Shown: piece after piece, positions 26,163 through 34,325 of the stretch
How positions within the stretch are numbered: the first letter of the stretch is position 1
How the letters are laid out: the number at the start of each line of letters is the position of its first letter
Source: Terrimonas sp.
GTDB lineage: Bacteria > Bacteroidota > Bacteroidia > Chitinophagales > Chitinophagaceae
Reading direction: 5' to 3'
NCBI GenBank assembly: GCA_016125075.1
Contig: WGMO01000004.1
Location: 186,001 to 250,000, forward strand
DNA length: 64,000 bases
The notes under the pieces: generated by a model
Seen by the model: the letters and a program-made list of their open reading frames with translations, nothing else
The model's database searches: none
What the model was told of the DNA's origin: nothing
Program-made: the position numbers and the translations under genes

Positions 26163-27071
26163 TTATTTATCGAGGGGCACTGATCTTCTTTTCACCAGGG
26201 AAATAATGATGCCGCTGCCGATGATGCAGGCAATGCCGGTACTGGAGATAATATCTGGGAAAGCATCGCCGAGGAACATCCCGATAAAAACCGAGAAGAT
26301 GATATTCGCATAACTGACCGCCGATACGATGCCTGCCTTATCCGCGCCATAGGCCTTGGTCACAAAATACTGACCAAAAAGTGCCGCCAGTCCCAGGAGA
26401 ATAATTTGCAGCCACTGGACGCCCTGCGGCCATTTCCATTGTATAAAAAAAACATCATCATACCCGATGCCACCGAGTTGAGCGGTCAGCATCAATAAGC
26501 CGGGCACCAATACCCCGGTAATGATAAAGGCAGAAACGATGATCCGGGTATCATAATAAGGATTGAGTTTCCCGACAGTGATATAGGCCATGGCCGAAGA
26601 AATACCCGAAACAAGCCCTGCTATATGATAGTACCAGGGAAAATACATGACGGGTTTATAGATCAGCAGCATCCCGGTAAAACCCAATACAACCGCCAGC
26701 ACAACAGGGATACCATTGTATTCCCTGAAAAGGATAAACGAAAAGATAGCGATGAAAATAGCAGATGTGAGATTATAACTCATAGCGGTCCCCAGCGGGA
26801 TATGAAGGATACAATACAACAGCGTATACAGTGACACAGTACCCATCAGACCCCGGAATATGAGCAGGTGGAACTTGCCTCCTTTATTGACGGGTGGCCG
26901 GGAAGCAAAACTGGCCACCAAAACAATTAACCCCACCAGGTTCCTGAAGAACACCAGTTGCCCGGCATTGAAACTTCCTTTCAGGGATTTGGCAGCTCCC
27001 CCCATGATGGAAAAACCCATGGCGGCCAGCAGCATGAAAAATATTCCCCGGTATCGGTGTTGGATGGTCAT
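26163..27071 (-). CDS. EamA/DMT-family transporter
   Basis: A 302-residue protein from the ATG at 27071; a longer reading overlaps the upstream aminotransferase gene. About ten hydrophobic spans in two EamA repeats, with the usual early FFMLLAAMGFSIMGG segment and PVxLAVVLGFTGMLL in the first repeat. DMT members export amino acids and other metabolites. It follows the aminotransferase gene by 23 bases, which suggests export of a related amino acid or 2-oxoacid (inference). It ends just before the ars promoter and is not part of the ars operon. Confidence 0.88.
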   Translation of the reverse strand: MTIQHRYRGIFFMLLAAMGFSIMGGAAKSLKGSFNAGQLVFFRNLVGLIVLVASFASRPPVNKGGKFHLLIFRGLMGTVSLYTLLYCILHIPLGTAMSYNLTSAIFIAIFSFILFREYNGIPVVLAVVLGFTGMLLIYKPVMYFPWYYHIAGLVSGISSAMAYITVGKLNPYYDTRIIVSAFIITGVLVPGLLMLTAQLGGIGYDDVFFIQWKWPQGVQWLQIILLGLAALFGQYFVTKAYGADKAGIVSAVSYANIIFSVFIGMFLGDAFPDIISSTGIACIIGSGIIISLVKRRSVPLDK

Positions 27072-27094
27072 ATCAGAACAAATCCTGCTTGTGA

Positions 27095-28237
27095 TTATAA
27101 TTTTAATAACCGCCCGGCAGCGGTTTCCAGTGTCTCTTCCTTTTTTGAAAAACAAAACCGAACCACCCTGTCGTCCTTTCCCGATTGGTAAAATGCCGAA
27201 ACGGGGATGACCGCCACCCCATATTCTTTCGTGATGCGTACGGCAAAATCCATATCTCCTTCATCACTGATGCGGTCGTATTGAGCACAGATAAAATAAC
27301 TGCCATGACTGGTAAGCAGATCGAACCGGGTAGGCTCCATCAGCTTAATGAAATAATCCCTTTTCTGCTGCATGAAGGATGACAGGGAGAGATAGGCCTC
27401 TTTCTGCTTTAAAAAAGCCGCCAGCGCTACCTGTGCAGGTGTAAAACAACTGAAACAATTGAACTGGTGCACCTTTACAAATTCCTTCATCAGGGGTGCA
27501 GGGGCGATGCAATAACCCAGTTTCCAACCGGTACAGTTATAGGTCTTGCCAAAAGAAAAACAGACAAAGCTTCTCTGGAACAGGTCGGGATACCGCAACA
27601 GGCTGAGATGGGGGATTTCATCAAAAATGAGATGTTCATACACTTCATCACTGATGATAAAGATATTCCTGCCTTCCACCACGGACCGGAGCTGCTGTAT
27701 ATCTTCTTCACGGATCACAGCACCCGTTGGATTATGCGGGGTATTGATCATAATGGCTTTTGTTCTGTCGGTGATCGCCTCCTTTACTGCTTCCCAGTCG
27801 ATATGGTAATCGGGATATACCAATGGAATCAGTATGGGTTTTGCGCCATTGATCTCGATATTGGGGATATAACTGTCATAGGCAGGTTCAAAAACAATGA
27901 CCTCATCACCCGGCTCCAGGATAGCCGTCAGGGCGGAATACAGGGCATAAGTACCCCCCGGTGTTATCGTGATCTCTGCAGCCGGGTCAAGCGCAGCACC
28001 ATAGAGGAAATGGGCTTTTTCGGCTATAGATTCCTTTAAGGGCATCCAACCCGGCATGGGGGAATATTGGTTATACCCGTCCCGCATGGCCTGGGAAACC
28101 AGCCCGGTCAGTTCCTCGCTCATGGGAAAATCCGGAAACCCCTGGCCCAGGTTGATGGCCTTGTGTTCGGTGGCCAGCCCGCTCATGACGGTAAAGATGG
28201 TGGTGCCGACCCTGGGCAGTTTTGAATGAATGATCAA
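27095..28237 (-). CDS. PLP-dependent aminotransferase (methionine/kynurenine type)
   Basis: A 380-residue class I aminotransferase. The PLP lysine is in SFGKTYNCTGWKLGY, the Asn site in NTPHNPTG, and the N-terminal block TTIFTVMSGLA and NLGQGFPDF is typical of methionine or kynurenine aminotransferases (YbdL-like). The start is set at TTG 28237: the open frame extends to 28399, but that part is non-conserved and overlaps the divergent gene at 28336. No ATG exists at the right place. Substrate preference cannot be decided from sequence. Likely co-transcribed with the EamA gene. Confidence 0.87.
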   Translation of the reverse strand: MIIHSKLPRVGTTIFTVMSGLATEHKAINLGQGFPDFPMSEELTGLVSQAMRDGYNQYSPMPGWMPLKESIAEKAHFLYGAALDPAAEITITPGGTYALYSALTAILEPGDEVIVFEPAYDSYIPNIEINGAKPILIPLVYPDYHIDWEAVKEAITDRTKAIMINTPHNPTGAVIREEDIQQLRSVVEGRNIFIISDEVYEHLIFDEIPHLSLLRYPDLFQRSFVCFSFGKTYNCTGWKLGYCIAPAPLMKEFVKVHQFNCFSCFTPAQVALAAFLKQKEAYLSLSSFMQQKRDYFIKLMEPTRFDLLTSHGSYFICAQYDRISDEGDMDFAVRITKEYGVAVIPVSAFYQSGKDDRVVRFCFSKKEETLETAAGRLLKL

Positions 28238-28335
28238 TGATGCAGTATTGAAGATTTGAGAATAACGGGAATACCTGCTTCCCTTAAACAGTAAATATCC
28301 GTTTTTTGAATTAAAGAACAGAACTTTATTGACCC

Positions 28336-29307
28336 ATGATATTGAAAAGACTCCACGCATTTTTCCATCCTGAAGAATTCCAGGGATGGGGAAAAACAAA
28401 AAAATATTTTGAAGGCTGGTATTTCAAGGTGATCAACGCCGATGAAACAAAGGCTTTTGCTTTCATCCCCGGTATCGCCATGGATGAGAAGGGCCAACGG
28501 CAATCATTCATCCAGGTCCTCGACGGAAAAAAGAAAACGGCAGACTACCACCGCTTTGCAGCAGAAGCATTCAGACCGGTTCCTTACAAATTCGAAATTT
28601 CCATTGACAAAAATAGTTTTTCCGCCCGGCACCTTTCCCTTGACCTTCCGGGTATCAGCGGAGGATTGCATTTTACAGACAATATCCCCTGGCCCAAACC
28701 TTTCTACGCTCCGGGTATCATGGGGCCCTATGCCTATGTACCGTTTATGGAATGTTATCATGGCATCATCAGCATGGATCACCGCCTGAACGGGGAATTG
28801 CTGATTCAGGGTGAGAAAATCGACTTTTCAAATGGGCGGGGTTATATCGAAAAGGACTGGGGCCGTTCCTTTCCTTCCTCCTATATCTGGTTGCAGACAA
28901 ATCATTTCAGCAGCCCCGGGATTTCCTTAAAAGCTTCCGTGGCAAAGATTCCCTGGGTGCGAAGTTCTTTTGTAGGCTTTATTGCCGGCATCTGGCTCCG
29001 GGACCGACTATTCCGGTTCACCACTTATAATGGTTCGGTCCTGAAAAAGTCCTATGCCGATCAGGGAAAAGTCGAGTTGTGTATGGAAAATAAAAATTAC
29101 AGGATGGAAATTTTCGCCACCCGCGACCGGGCTACGCGTTTGGCCTCTCCCATACTGGGTTTGATGGAAGGCCGTATTGAGGAAAGCATGACCGCCACCA
29201 CCGAACTATTGCTCTTTGATAAAAAGGGCCGGCAAATTCTTTTTCATGATAAGGGAAGGAATTCAGGTCTTGAGGTAGCCGGTAATATTGAAGAGATACA
29301 AATATGA
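28336..29307 (+). CDS. Tocopherol-cyclase-like family protein
   Basis: A 323-residue protein with the hallmarks of the tocopherol cyclase family (PF14249): FEGWYFK near the N terminus, PFMECYHG in the middle, and GYIEKDWGRSFPSSYIW. No signal peptide or membrane span is evident. Plant members close the chromanol ring; bacterial members outside photosynthetic groups have no known substrate, and no tocopherol pathway genes are nearby. It is divergent from the aminotransferase gene across 98 bases and convergent with the OmpR-type regulator (4-base gap). Confidence 0.82.
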   Translation: MILKRLHAFFHPEEFQGWGKTKKYFEGWYFKVINADETKAFAFIPGIAMDEKGQRQSFIQVLDGKKKTADYHRFAAEAFRPVPYKFEISIDKNSFSARHLSLDLPGISGGLHFTDNIPWPKPFYAPGIMGPYAYVPFMECYHGIISMDHRLNGELLIQGEKIDFSNGRGYIEKDWGRSFPSSYIWLQTNHFSSPGISLKASVAKIPWVRSSFVGFIAGIWLRDRLFRFTTYNGSVLKKSYADQGKVELCMENKNYRMEIFATRDRATRLASPILGLMEGRIEESMTATTELLLFDKKGRQILFHDKGRNSGLEVAGNIEEIQI

Positions 29308-29311
29308 ACCG

Positions 29312-30007
29312 TCAACCTGTTACAAAACGATAACCGATTCCCTTGATCGTAATGATCTCAAGCGAAGGGTCCTCTTTCAAATAGCCCCTGAGCTTGGTGA
29401 TATAGACATCAAGGTTCCGGGAATTAAAAAAAGAATCATTGCCCCAGAGCAGGTTCAGGATCTCCTTCCTGTCAATGATCTTATCCCTGTTTTCATAGAG
29501 CAGTTTCAGCAGTTCTGATTCCCGGTAGGACAGTTTCTTTTCTTCCTGTTTGCTGTGTAATAATTGCCGCTTAAGATGAAAAGTGAATTTGCCCAGCACC
29601 ACGGACTCGGCCAGGGGGGGTGGGGGAGCATCACTGCTATTCCTCAAAGCATTTTGGATACGGACAATCAGTTCCTCCATACTAAAAGGCTTTCTTATAT
29701 AATCATTCCCGCCCAGCGAAAACCCTTTCACCACATCCTCTGTCTGCACTTTTGCCGTCAGGAAAATGATCGGAACGGTTTCATTGATGGCCCTGATTTC
29801 ATCGGCGATGGCAAATCCATCTTTATGGGGCAACATGATATCGAGGACACAGATATCAGGGTTGACTTTTTTGAACTGGTCCAGGGCCCTTGCCCCATCC
29901 CCCTCCATTGTTACCTGGAACCCCCGGCTTTCCAGGCTTTCCTTGACAATCTTGCCTAAAAAAAGTTCATCTTCCACATAAAGCACTTTTTCACTTTTCA
30001 TATGCAT
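29312..30007 (-). CDS. OmpR-family response regulator
   Basis: A 231-residue regulator. Receiver: acidic YVEDE, phospho-acceptor Asp in VLDIMLPHKDG, Thr in FLTAK, Lys in RKPF. A Pro-rich linker (SDAPPPPLAES) leads to a winged-helix DNA-binding domain with YRESELLKLL and RNLDVYITKLRGYL. A second start (ATG 30001) two codons in is possible. It lies 5 bases after the kinase stop, so the two are a cognate operon. The GLPGLI gene divergent from the kinase is a plausible target (inference). Confidence 0.93.
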   Translation of the reverse strand: MHMKSEKVLYVEDELFLGKIVKESLESRGFQVTMEGDGARALDQFKKVNPDICVLDIMLPHKDGFAIADEIRAINETVPIIFLTAKVQTEDVVKGFSLGGNDYIRKPFSMEELIVRIQNALRNSSDAPPPPLAESVVLGKFTFHLKRQLLHSKQEEKKLSYRESELLKLLYENRDKIIDRKEILNLLWGNDSFFNSRNLDVYITKLRGYLKEDPSLEIITIKGIGYRFVTG

Positions 30008-30012
30008 TCATT

Positions 30013-31587
30013 TCAGGGTTTTACCACCGTCCTTTTTGGCAAATTAATGATAAAAACACTTCCTGTCCCCTGCTCTGTTTCCACGGTTACCGTACCTCCG
30101 TGTTTGGCCACCACCTCTGCTACATAACTCAATCCGAGTCCATATCCCTTCACATTATGGGTGTCGCCGGCGGGAACCCGGAAAAATTTATCAAAGATTT
30201 TTGTCTTATACACTGCAGGGATCCCCACCCCTTTATCGCTCACCGACAAACGAACCGATCCTGCACCTTCTTTCAAACGGATATCAAGGTGCGGGTTTTC
30301 GGGTGAATATTTCAGGGCATTGTCCACCAGGTTATAAATGACACTGGTCAGGTGAAGCTTATCTGCCTGCACCATAAAATCACTTCCTTCCAACTCCAGT
30401 TTACATGTGGCACCCCTTTTTTCAAACTGCAACTGAAAACTATTCATTACTTCCCTTACCACTTCTGCCAGGTCAAAGCTTTCTTTTCGCAGTTCCATAG
30501 TATGGTTTTCAAACATGGAAAGCTTCAGCACCTTATCCACCAGCATCGATAACCTGTTCAGCTCATTATGTGAAATATCAAGGTATTCCTTTGTTCTTTG
30601 CGGATCATTCAGGGCATTAAAATTCCTTAATGCTTCAATAGCCACGCCCACCGTAGCGATCGGCGTTTTTAATTCGTGGGTTACATTGCTGATAAAATCA
30701 TTCTTGATCATCGCCAGTCTTCTTTGTTTTTGAAGGTTGCGATACAAAAAGACCAGTGAAAGTATGGTAACCCCTACCAGGAACAGCGAAAACATCAGGG
30801 GTGAAAACATCCTCCGCAACAGGTAGGGAAATGTGTTTCCCAGTTGCAGTTCATAGGTCACCGGGTGCAGGAACCCGATCGTCACCCTGTTATTATCAGG
30901 CAGCTCCCGCATTCTCCGGGTTGCCCTTGCATCAAGCAGGGGTGCAACGGGATTTTCGGGTGTTGCAGGTCCGGCAGCTGCACCCTCATGCCGGATAATT
31001 GAGAAAGGGACATTGATTTTATCTTTCGACAGATTGACCCTGAGTGCCGAGTCAGCCGTGGAGATCCTGACCGAGTCCTGCAGGGAGTCGACCCTGTACA
31101 GAAAACTGATAAATCTTTCCCCGGGGTCTCCTTTCCCCTGAAATCGAAAAGATCTCGCAGAATCATCATGAAATACCAGGTCCTTTTTTTCTGAAGACAG
31201 GATAACAGTGGAATTGATCTTTTCAATCTTTTTAAGGGAATCTTCCACCTTTTCACCGATGGCATTGATAAGACCGGAAACCGATTCGGGTCTCGCCACC
31301 CTTATTTTAACCGGCCCCCCGCTATCGGAAGAAATGTCAATATTGATATTGCTCGTTGAATCATTGAAGAACTGATGAAGGGGAAGACTCTCGGCCTGCA
31401 ATTTCATGATGGTTTCCCGGAAAGTGATATTCGTCTTCTGTTGCAGGATTTTTTTCTCCCGGGTATAATTGTTACTGAGCCAGTAAGCCTGGAACCCGGT
31501 TATCACCAAAATGGTGATGCATATCAATAACAAACCCGGTTCAAACCGGAATTGCTTCTTACCTGATATTGCTGGTGTCCCTGCCAT
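30013..31587 (-). CDS. Sensor histidine kinase, two-span with large extracytoplasmic domain
   Basis: A 524-residue kinase from ATG 31587 (an in-frame TTG lies nine bases upstream). Span 1 is near residues 20-40, then an extracytoplasmic domain of about 215 residues that I do not recognise, span 2 near 255-280, HisKA with His in NVTHELKTPIA, and HATPase_c with NLVDNALKYS, VSDKGVGIP and GYGLGLSYV. It forms a pair with the downstream OmpR regulator. It is divergent from the GLPGLI gene across 126 bases. Confidence 0.93.
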   Translation of the reverse strand: MAGTPAISGKKQFRFEPGLLLICITILVITGFQAYWLSNNYTREKKILQQKTNITFRETIMKLQAESLPLHQFFNDSTSNINIDISSDSGGPVKIRVARPESVSGLINAIGEKVEDSLKKIEKINSTVILSSEKKDLVFHDDSARSFRFQGKGDPGERFISFLYRVDSLQDSVRISTADSALRVNLSKDKINVPFSIIRHEGAAAGPATPENPVAPLLDARATRRMRELPDNNRVTIGFLHPVTYELQLGNTFPYLLRRMFSPLMFSLFLVGVTILSLVFLYRNLQKQRRLAMIKNDFISNVTHELKTPIATVGVAIEALRNFNALNDPQRTKEYLDISHNELNRLSMLVDKVLKLSMFENHTMELRKESFDLAEVVREVMNSFQLQFEKRGATCKLELEGSDFMVQADKLHLTSVIYNLVDNALKYSPENPHLDIRLKEGAGSVRLSVSDKGVGIPAVYKTKIFDKFFRVPAGDTHNVKGYGLGLSYVAEVVAKHGGTVTVETEQGTGSVFIINLPKRTVVKP

Positions 31588-31713
31588 GAAACTCAAAAAT
31601 AATCATTCGTTTTCCCTCCTTAGTCATCATTAACCTAAATTAACCTTATTGCAAGGTGCTTTAACGAAGGGTATTAAGAATAGCCAGTAGATTTGATCCA
31701 AATAACAGAAACC

Positions 31714-32520
31714 ATGAAGCGAAACCTATTGTCCCTTCTTGCCATCATCATCTGCTCCAACCTGTTTGCCCAGCCCACCCAGGGAAGGATCATTTATGAA
31801 AGAACCACCCAGCTAAGGATCCAGATCTCCAATGACGATCCGGCTTTTTCGAACATGATCCCCAAGGAAAGAAAAGACAGGTTTGAATTGCTTTTTGCCA
31901 ATAACCAGACCCTTTGGCGCTCATTGCCCGATATTACCGAAGGAGATGATATGTATTTCACCACCGAGGGGGGCGCCCAGATCCGGATGGTGATGCCCGG
32001 CGCCGACGATATCACCTTTACCGATATCCCGAATATGAGGAGGGTGGAATACAAGGAACTGGCCGGCAAAAATTTTATCGTCACCGACACCGTCAACCGC
32101 TATGACTGGAAACTGAGTGATGAAACAAAAGACATCCTGGGACATAATTGCAGGAAAGCAACTACTGTAAGAATGCAACCCAGCATGCGTATCAATAATG
32201 ATAACGGAAAGATCACCCGGGAAGAGATTATCGATACTTTAAACATCACGGCCTGGTTTGCTCCCGACCTGCCGGTTTTTGCAGGCCCCCTGTATTACCA
32301 GGGACAATTACCCGGTACGATTCTGGAGGTGTCGGAAGCAGATGGAAGAACAACCTTCAAAGCGGTAGAGATCGGGGAAAAAGTGGATGTCAAAGACATC
32401 AAAGAACCAAAGGGCGGTAAAAAAATCACAGCAGAAGCCTTCCGGAAAGAAAGAGAAGCAATGTTCAGGGAAATGCAGGAAAACGGAGGGGGCAATATGA
32501 ATATCCGGATTAGAAACTAA
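31714..32520 (+). CDS. GLPGLI family secreted protein
   Basis: A 268-residue protein from ATG 31714 with a signal peptide ending near LFAQ. The family-naming motif appears as GQLPGTILEV at about 200, preceded by the conserved YDWKLSDETKDILGHNCRKAT block. The C terminus is Met/Asn/Gly-rich. GLPGLI proteins are periplasmic, found in Bacteroidota, often beside outer-membrane receptors; their role is not established. It ends in a strong hairpin terminator. It is divergent from the kinase-regulator pair, and a beta-barrel receptor gene lies 1.8 kb downstream on the other strand. Confidence 0.88.
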   Translation: MKRNLLSLLAIIICSNLFAQPTQGRIIYERTTQLRIQISNDDPAFSNMIPKERKDRFELLFANNQTLWRSLPDITEGDDMYFTTEGGAQIRMVMPGADDITFTDIPNMRRVEYKELAGKNFIVTDTVNRYDWKLSDETKDILGHNCRKATTVRMQPSMRINNDNGKITREEIIDTLNITAWFAPDLPVFAGPLYYQGQLPGTILEVSEADGRTTFKAVEIGEKVDVKDIKEPKGGKKITAEAFRKEREAMFREMQENGGGNMNIRIRN

Positions 32521-32532
32521 TTATTTTTCCCG

Positions 32533-32572
32533 GGGGCCGGCCATCTGCAGGAAGGCCGGCCCCTTTTTTTTT
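32533..32572. terminator. Strong intrinsic terminator between convergent genes
   Basis: A perfect 10-base GC-rich stem (GGGGCCGGCC, 32533-32542, with 32554-32563), an 11-base loop, then nine T. It terminates the GLPGLI gene. Its T run overlaps the stop codon of the convergent M19-like gene (32571-32573). Confidence 0.9.
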
Positions 32573-34091
32573 AAAACCACCGCTTCAGGAATTGCCAGGC
32601 ATTCTCCCTAAAAATTTGTTGGACCACCTGGTCAGCACTCAGCTTATTGATAGCATGCTTTATCCGGCCGGGCTGGTCTTTGAAATAATTATAGGCATGT
32701 CTTTCGAAAAAAGCGGCCAGGTCATCAAATTCTTCTGCGGTCCAGAAAGCATTCAGGGGATCGACCAGTCCATCATAATCTGAACCGATGGCCATATTGC
32801 CCCAGGCATACAAACCATGATCATCCAGCAGTTCGGCAATATATTGCACTTGTTTCCATAGCAGAGCACTCCGGTAATGCATGATCTTATTGCGGTGGAC
32901 CGAGTGTTTAACCTTTCGAATGGTTTCATCATTGGCGATCCTTCTTTCATCCAGCTGCAACCCGATGATACCCCCGCTTCTGACCATTTCAAGGATCTCA
33001 TCATCAAAAAAATTGATCAGGTTATGATCCTTGTATTGACCATCCCCTCCGCGTGCTTCCTCCTGAGGGTTGATGAAGGTATTACCCAGTTCAGGATAGT
33101 TTGAAACGGTGGCGCCCAGTGTCGGTAAACCGTTGCAAACCCCATGACTGATAATAATAGGGAAACTGTCATTGTATTTATTGCTCCTGATTGCAAAAAA
33201 CTCCTTACGGGCCACTGCACTCATATGCTTTATATCGATGAGTATCCTGCGACCCCCGGTCGGGCTCAGCAGGATATCCAGCACTTCCCTTCCCAGTTTC
33301 GTAAACCCGGTGTTAATCCCTTCTTCCTGGTTGGTGAGCTTGCCAATCTGCTTTCTCAGGCTACGGGCATGGCCACATAGTTCATTATAAAAATGATGAC
33401 TGAAGGTTACAAACCAGGGAACGTTCTTCATCTTCTTCAGGGAACGGGCATTGGCTTTCACAACAGAAGGGTCACAGGGATTTTCAAGCCCGCAGTTCAA
33501 AATATGCAGGCCTTCGATGCTGGGGATGATGGATATGATCAGGGGTTGTTCTTTTTGTAAACCGGCATTGTCTGCTTCATTGGCCTGGATGCAGTTTTGC
33601 AGGTCCCCGAAATCTTTGACCAGCCTGTACAGGTACCAATGTCCGTCAATCCGTACCGGTTGTCCTTCCTGTTCTTCCATGAATTTCATCTCCCGCCGGA
33701 AATCAGACCAGTAATCCTTCATCCTTTGTATGGTATTGATCCGGGGTGTACCGAATTCAGATACAAAATCATCAACCAGGTCGCTGATGATGCCCGAGCC
33801 GATCTTGTTCTTGAAAAAAAATTTTTCTACGCTCCCCAGTCCTACCGCCATCACCAGCAACCTGCCATATAAGGCAGCGGTAAGATTATGTTGTCTGAAT
33901 TTGGTGATGCTCAGAAAATAGTTCGCCAGTTTATCGGTCAGCACCGGGGGATCATAATACCAAAGGCTGGAGCGCTGGTTGGTGGAAGGACCCTGCGGGC
34001 CGGGAACCCTTCCGCTTTGCCGGTGTGCCCTTGCAAAGGGTTTATAATTCGGGTGGCAATGAATATCAATAAAAAAATTGAGTGGGGGCAT
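32571..34091 (-). CDS. M19-like amidohydrolase/dipeptidase with altered metal motif
   Basis: A 506-residue protein from ATG 34091. It resembles M19 membrane dipeptidases: IEGLH, IKHMS, ISHGV and GSDYDG match the Glu, His, His and Asp metal and catalytic positions. The first motif is His11-Cys-His13 (IDIHCHPN) where true M19 enzymes have HxD, so metal binding may differ. It is also about 110-130 residues longer than the dipeptidase at 6969, with an insertion in the first half, and has no signal peptide, so it is probably cytoplasmic. Substrate unknown. It lies downstream of the beta-barrel receptor gene on the same strand (234-base gap). Confidence 0.82.
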   Translation of the reverse strand: MPPLNFFIDIHCHPNYKPFARAHRQSGRVPGPQGPSTNQRSSLWYYDPPVLTDKLANYFLSITKFRQHNLTAALYGRLLVMAVGLGSVEKFFFKNKIGSGIISDLVDDFVSEFGTPRINTIQRMKDYWSDFRREMKFMEEQEGQPVRIDGHWYLYRLVKDFGDLQNCIQANEADNAGLQKEQPLIISIIPSIEGLHILNCGLENPCDPSVVKANARSLKKMKNVPWFVTFSHHFYNELCGHARSLRKQIGKLTNQEEGINTGFTKLGREVLDILLSPTGGRRILIDIKHMSAVARKEFFAIRSNKYNDSFPIIISHGVCNGLPTLGATVSNYPELGNTFINPQEEARGGDGQYKDHNLINFFDDEILEMVRSGGIIGLQLDERRIANDETIRKVKHSVHRNKIMHYRSALLWKQVQYIAELLDDHGLYAWGNMAIGSDYDGLVDPLNAFWTAEEFDDLAAFFERHAYNYFKDQPGRIKHAINKLSADQVVQQIFRENAWQFLKRWF

Positions 34092-34325
34092 ATGGCGATG
34101 TTGTGAGGTTTCTAAAAAAACAGCCAACAATACCGGGCCGGCTACTGATCGTTACCGGGATCTGCCGGCGGTCCGTTGCTGCTTACCCCTGAAGCTAAAA
34201 AAAAGATTGCGGAATCCCATCCCCGTTTTTGGCATTTTTGATTGGCCTTTCTTTTACAAAGATTGATTACACCGGCAGGAGGAGGAAAATTTATTAGCCG
34301 CCCTGGCCCATGTAAAAGGAATTTT

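Noticed and set aside
28238-28399. N-terminal extension of the aminotransferase
   Set aside because: Not conserved in the family and overlaps the divergent tocopherol-cyclase-like gene.
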